Shown here piece after piece: positions 5,411 through 7,883 of a stretch of 7,883 bases of DNA (the first letter of the stretch is position 1; every line of letters starts with the position of its first letter). Source of the DNA: an uncultured Oscillibacter sp. (GTDB taxonomy: Bacteria; Bacillota; Clostridia; Oscillospirales; Oscillospiraceae). The notes beneath the pieces were generated by a model, which was not told the DNA's origin, did no database searches, and was given only the letters and a program-made list of their open reading frames with translations. A program made the translations under genes and the position numbers. Where the stretch lies: NCBI GenBank assembly GCA_910583785.1, contig CAJTZK010000028.1:1-7883 (forward strand). Direction: 5' to 3'.

Positions 5411-5743
5411 ATGGCTGAAAAGACTCGCAATTTATGTGCGCAAATACCGGAAAGCCTCCACAGCAAAGTGCGGGAGCGCCAGGAGGCGTCCGGCCAGACC
5501 TTGGGCCAGTATATGACCTGGCTCATCACAAAATTTTACGAAGAGGAGGGGAAACCCGCGATGAAAGGAAATCAGAGAACGGTCGCGTTCCAGGTACCGG
5601 AGGAGCTGTTCGAGCGGTTGAAGGAGTACCTGAAGAAGAACGGCATCAAGCAGAACGCCTTCTTCCTGAACTGCATCCAGAAGGCGCTGGAACTGGAAAT
5701 CCAGGCTGGTAAATCTGCTGGGGAGGATCATCATGAACAATGA
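5411..5743 (+). CDS. Tandem ribbon-helix-helix DNA-binding protein, 110 aa
   Basis: Two copies of a ribbon-helix-helix-like unit lie in one chain. The first is about residues 5-45 (TRNLCAQIPESLHSKVRERQ, then TLGQYMTWLITKFYEEE). The second is about 55-98 (QRTVAFQVPEELFERLKEYL, then KQNAFFLNCIQKALELEIQ). Each shows a short strand, a V/IPEXL turn and two helices, as in Arc/MetJ-type repressors and TraY, which also has tandem repeats. Such proteins bind operators or transfer origins. A strong Shine-Dalgarno AAAGGAGG (5396-5403) lies 7 bases before the ATG. An internal ATG at residue 51 (5561) also follows a purine-rich GAGGAGG, so a single-domain product is possible. It overlaps the next gene by 11 bases. 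A role controlling the local operon or element transfer is inferred. Confidence 0.75.
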   Translation: MAEKTRNLCAQIPESLHSKVRERQEASGQTLGQYMTWLITKFYEEEGKPAMKGNQRTVAFQVPEELFERLKEYLKKNGIKQNAFFLNCIQKALELEIQAGKSAGEDHHEQ

Positions 5744-5963
5744 CCGAAGGAAGGAGCTAAGTAGACTCTCCGTCCAAATTGAGGAAATCAAAGACAGCCT
5801 GGAAAGCCTCAAGTGCGAGGAAGAGGAGTATCTGGAGAATATGCCCGAGAACTTCCAAGATTCCGAGCGCGGCGAGCGCGCCAGCGAGGCCATCAACAAT
5901 ATAGATTCCGCTCTGAGTGCGCTGGGCGAAGCGATCTCCTGCATGGAAAGCGCGCGGGAGTAG
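5733..5963 (+). CDS. Small acidic coiled-coil protein, 76 aa, unknown
   Basis: The protein is highly acidic and helix-rich: residues 4-36 look like a coiled coil (RKELSRLSVQIEEIKDSLES, then CEEEEYLENMPENF), and residues 43-75 form a second helix (SERGERASEAINNIDSALSA). The pattern 'helix, MPENFQ-like turn, ERGERAxEAI helix' is, from memory, common among small uncharacterised proteins of Firmicute mobile elements. GGGGAGG (5720-5726) lies 6 bases before the ATG, within the end of the ribbon-helix-helix gene, so the two are co-translated. A terminator closes the pair 18 bases downstream. No function can be assigned; it could be a partner of the DNA-binding protein. Confidence 0.75.
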   Translation: MNNDRRKELSRLSVQIEEIKDSLESLKCEEEEYLENMPENFQDSERGERASEAINNIDSALSALGEAISCMESARE

Positions 5964-5980
5964 TAATCAAATCACCAGAA

Positions 5981-6010
5981 GGCAGGAGGCATCGCCTCCT
6001 GCCCTTTTCT
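5981..6010 (+). terminator. Strong intrinsic terminator upstream of prgI
   Basis: A perfect 10-bp inverted repeat (GGCAGGAGGC at 5981-5990, GCCTCCTGCC at 5994-6003) with a 3-base loop is followed by CTTTTCT. It ends the ribbon-helix-helix/coiled-coil unit. The ribosome site of the PrgI gene begins at 6013, so no separate promoter fits between the two. Confidence 0.85.
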
Positions 6011-6031
6011 ATGGGAGGCGAACAATAATAA

Positions 6032-6292
6032 ATGTATATCTACCCCGACAACTTGAAAGCGAAGCCCAAGCTGTGGCTGTGGGAACTGCGGGACGTGGGC
6101 GTCATCGGCGCCGGGCTCCTGCTCTCTGTCCTGGCCCTGAGCCACGGCGCCGGAATGCTTCTCCTGGTGCTGACCGTCCTCTATGCCTTCCTCTCCATCC
6201 GCATGGAGGGCGCCAGTATCCTGGACTTCCTACGCTGCGCCGTTTGCTTCTTGTTCCTGCACCAGCAATATTACGAATGGAAGGAGCCTTGA
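6032..6292 (+). CDS. prgI: PrgI family (VirB3-like) conjugation membrane protein
   Basis: This 86-residue protein has the PrgI pattern: N-terminal YIYPDNLKAKPKLWLWELRD, two membrane helices at about 22-38 and 40-56, then ASILDFLRCAVCFLFLHQQY at 61-80. PrgI proteins take the place of VirB3 beside the VirB4 ATPase in Gram-positive type IV secretion systems. The ribosome site GGGAGG (6013-6018) is somewhat distant, 13 bases from the ATG. The gene lies immediately after a strong terminator and 2 bases before the next gene's TTG start, so it is expressed with the VirB4 genes. Confidence 0.9.
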   Translation: MYIYPDNLKAKPKLWLWELRDVGVIGAGLLLSVLALSHGAGMLLLVLTVLYAFLSIRMEGASILDFLRCAVCFLFLHQQYYEWKEP

Positions 6293-6294
6293 TT

Positions 6295-6879
6295 TTGAAC
6301 CGAAAACAGAAAAAGGAACTGCGGCGGCATTTGTCCACCCGGCAGCTCATGGGCATTGACCAGCTCACCGAACACGGCCTGAAAACGGCCAAGGGTGAGC
6401 TGGTCTTTTATCTTCTCAGCCCGGATAATCTCTCCGTCCTCTCCAGCGACGGCGTCCGAAACCGGGTGAGGGCCCTGACGGACCTGCTCCGGGGCCTGGA
6501 CGCGGCGGAGCTTCTGGCCCTGGACTCCCGTGAGTCCTTTCAAAGCAATAAGAACTACTACCAAACCCGGCTGGAACAGGAGGAGGTCCCCACCATCCGG
6601 GAGATGCTCCGGCGGAACATGGCCCATCTGGACGGCATCCAGTCCACCACCGCCTCGGCGCGGGAGTTCGTTCTCGTCCACCGTATCGACTCCAAGTCCA
6701 ACGGGGACTACAGCTCCCTGAAGCAGTTGGAGAAGCGCGTCCAGGACTGCGGCTTCCACGTCCGCATGGCGGACGAGCAGGATGTGAAACGGCTTCTGGC
6801 CGTCTACTACCAGCAGGATGTGACAACAGAGCATTTCGACCGTTTCGACGGTGAAGGGAGTGTATGCCTCAATGGCTAA
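6295..6879 (+). CDS. VirB4-associated conjugal transfer protein, 194 aa
   Basis: The start is the TTG at 6295, with AAGGAG (6281-6286) 8 bases upstream inside the end of prgI; the frame is open much further upstream, but no other start fits. The soluble product begins MNRKQKKELRRHLSTRQLMG and contains GELVFYLLSPDNLSVLS (34-50), ALDSRESFQSNKNYYQTRLE (75-94), TTASAREFVLVHR (118-130) and KRLLAVYYQQDVTTEHFDRF (165-184). This matches, from memory, the conserved protein between PrgI and VirB4 in CTn/Tn1549-like elements. No catalytic motif is visible; it may act as a separate N-terminal portion or partner of VirB4. It overlaps the VirB4 start by 8 bases, indicating coupling. Confidence 0.8.
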   Translation: MNRKQKKELRRHLSTRQLMGIDQLTEHGLKTAKGELVFYLLSPDNLSVLSSDGVRNRVRALTDLLRGLDAAELLALDSRESFQSNKNYYQTRLEQEEVPTIREMLRRNMAHLDGIQSTTASAREFVLVHRIDSKSNGDYSSLKQLEKRVQDCGFHVRMADEQDVKRLLAVYYQQDVTTEHFDRFDGEGSVCLNG

Positions 6880-7883
6880 AAAACAGAAGAAGAAACCAAG
6901 CCGGACCAGCCAGCCCTCCGCTCCGCGGATCAAGGACTTCCTGGACATGACCGCCCCGGCCGCCGTGAAGTTCAACACGGATTCTTATATCCTGGGCAGC
7001 TCCTTCCGCTGCACCCTGGCCCTGCGGAGCTATCCCACCACCACTGAAGAACTGGCCCTCCTGTGCCATCTCGGCGAAAAAAGCGGCGTGGTCCTCCACA
7101 TCTATATCCGCCAGGCCACCGCCGGGGAAGAGGACGCCATCATCCACAACGCCCAAAACAAAAACCGCATGGACCGGGGAAATACCAGCAACATGCGCCG
7201 GAGCATCAACGCCGAGGCGAACCTCCAGGACGTGGAATCCCTCATCACCACCATGCGCCGGAATAAGGAGCCCCTGGTCCACTGCGCTGTGTTTATAGAG
7301 CTCTGCGCCAAAGACGCGGAGGGCCTGCGGGCTCTCCGGGATGAGGTCAACGCCACGCTCACACGGTCCAAGATCGGCACGGATCGTCTTTTCCTCCTCC
7401 AGAGGGGCGGCTTTCTGGCCGCCAATCCGGCGGGCAGCAACGTCTTCGCCTCCCAGTTCGAGCGGGTTCTCCCCGCTTCCTCCGTGGCAAATCTCTTTCC
7501 CTTCAATTACTCCGGCAAAAACGATCCTCATGGGTTCTACATCGGGAAGGACCGCTTCGGCTCCAACATCATCCTGGACCTGGACCGCCGGGCGGAGGAC
7601 AAGACCAACGCCAATGTCCTCATCCTAGGCAACTCCGGCCAGGGCAAGAGCTTTCTTCTCAAGCTCCTGCTGTGCAACATTCTGGCCTCCGGCAAGTCTG
7701 TGATCTGCCTGGACGCGGAGCACGAGTTGGACGACCTGTGCCGGCACATGGGCGGCTGCTTTGCCGACGTGATGAGCGGGGAGTACATTATCAACCCTCT
7801 GGAGCCCAAACTGTGGAACGCCGAAAGCGAGAGCGATCCTGACGCCCCCGCCGCCTTCCGCCAGCGCACCCGCCTCAGCCAGC
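6872..7883 (+). CDS. virB4: VirB4-like conjugation ATPase (CD1110-type), N-terminal part, cut by window end
   Basis: The frame from ATG 6872 stays open to the window edge, giving 337 residues. A lysine-rich start (MAKKQKKKPSRTSQPSAPRI) leads into an N-terminal domain. The ATPase domain begins near residue 220 with GFYIGKDRFGSNIILDLDRR, followed by Walker A GNSGQGKS (253-260), then SVICLDAEHELDDLCRHMGG and INPLEP (308-312). VirB4 proteins power substrate transfer and pilus functions at the cytoplasmic face of the channel. Full-length relatives are roughly 800 residues, so more than half, including Walker B, lies beyond the window. AGGGAG (6855-6860) lies 11 bases upstream, and the start lies inside the preceding gene. 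Confidence 0.95.
   Translation, partial: MAKKQKKKPSRTSQPSAPRIKDFLDMTAPAAVKFNTDSYILGSSFRCTLALRSYPTTTEELALLCHLGEKSGVVLHIYIRQATAGEEDAIIHNAQNKNRMDRGNTSNMRRSINAEANLQDVESLITTMRRNKEPLVHCAVFIELCAKDAEGLRALRDEVNATLTRSKIGTDRLFLLQRGGFLAANPAGSNVFASQFERVLPASSVANLFPFNYSGKNDPHGFYIGKDRFGSNIILDLDRRAEDKTNANVLILGNSGQGKSFLLKLLLCNILASGKSVICLDAEHELDDLCRHMGGCFADVMSGEYIINPLEPKLWNAESESDPDAPAAFRQRTRLSQ

Noticed and set aside
5432..5944. 170-codon minus-strand ORF
   Set aside because: It is antisense to the ribbon-helix-helix and coiled-coil genes, both of which have clear Shine-Dalgarno sites. Its Leu/Ser/Arg-rich product looks like a codon-bias shadow.
5917..6294. Upstream extension of the 6295 gene to an ATG at 5917
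   Set aside because: It would overlap the coiled-coil gene, a terminator and all of prgI out of frame. The TTG at 6295 has a good ribosome site and gives the expected family N-terminus.
6271..7531. Two long minus-strand ORFs (235 and 220 codons)
   Set aside because: They oppose the VirB4 partner and VirB4 ATPase, which are strongly supported by Walker A and family sequence.
1..7883. CRISPR arrays, tRNA/rRNA genes, insertion sequences, attachment sites
   Set aside because: No regular direct repeats with spacers, tRNA-like folds, transposase motifs or terminal inverted repeats were seen. Only the terminator palindromes and the protein-level repeats in the methyltransferase partner stand out.

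Overview
The window is GC-rich and reads almost entirely on the + strand. It looks like the interior of an integrative and conjugative element (ICE) of the Tn1549/CTn type, as carried by high-GC gut Clostridia (Oscillospiraceae/Lachnospiraceae-like hosts). Host and element family are inferred from gene content and order, not from any attachment site; no integrase, relaxase, origin or element end is visible.

Layout. Positions 1-47 are the tail of an unidentified upstream gene. A pilin-like secreted membrane protein (62-403, DUF3852-like) follows. Positions 404-1500 hold a block outside the usual transfer core: a possible 46-codon coupled ORF, an unrecognised cysteine-containing protein (562-1269), a possible 55-codon ORF and a very strong intrinsic terminator (1454-1495). 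The core resumes with a VirB6/TrbL-like polytopic membrane protein (1518-2435). A second non-core block (2449-6010) contains a DUF4406-type protein, a C5 cytosine methyltransferase spread over two overlapping frames (2805-3508 and 3117-4721), a 3-methyladenine DNA glycosylase on the opposite strand with its own promoter (5235-4669), a tandem ribbon-helix-helix protein, a small coiled-coil protein and a second strong terminator (5981-6010). The core then continues with PrgI (VirB3-like), a VirB4-associated protein and a VirB4 ATPase that runs off the window edge.

How it fits together. The pilin-like protein, VirB6, PrgI, the VirB4 partner and VirB4 are parts of a Gram-positive type IV secretion channel for conjugation. 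The inserted block concerns DNA base chemistry: methylation, base excision and a nucleoside-deoxyribosyltransferase-like fold. It could protect or mark the element's DNA on entering a new host; that role is inference. Both terminators lie directly in front of core genes, leaving no room for a new promoter. Either the transfer transcript reads through them or they have another role.

The most unusual structure is the methyltransferase. Motifs I-VIII lie in one frame. Motifs IX-X lie in another, which has its own Shine-Dalgarno inside the first gene and overlaps it by 392 bases. The first frame also carries a clear one-base deletion directly after the catalytic PCQ motif, so in this copy it is probably broken.
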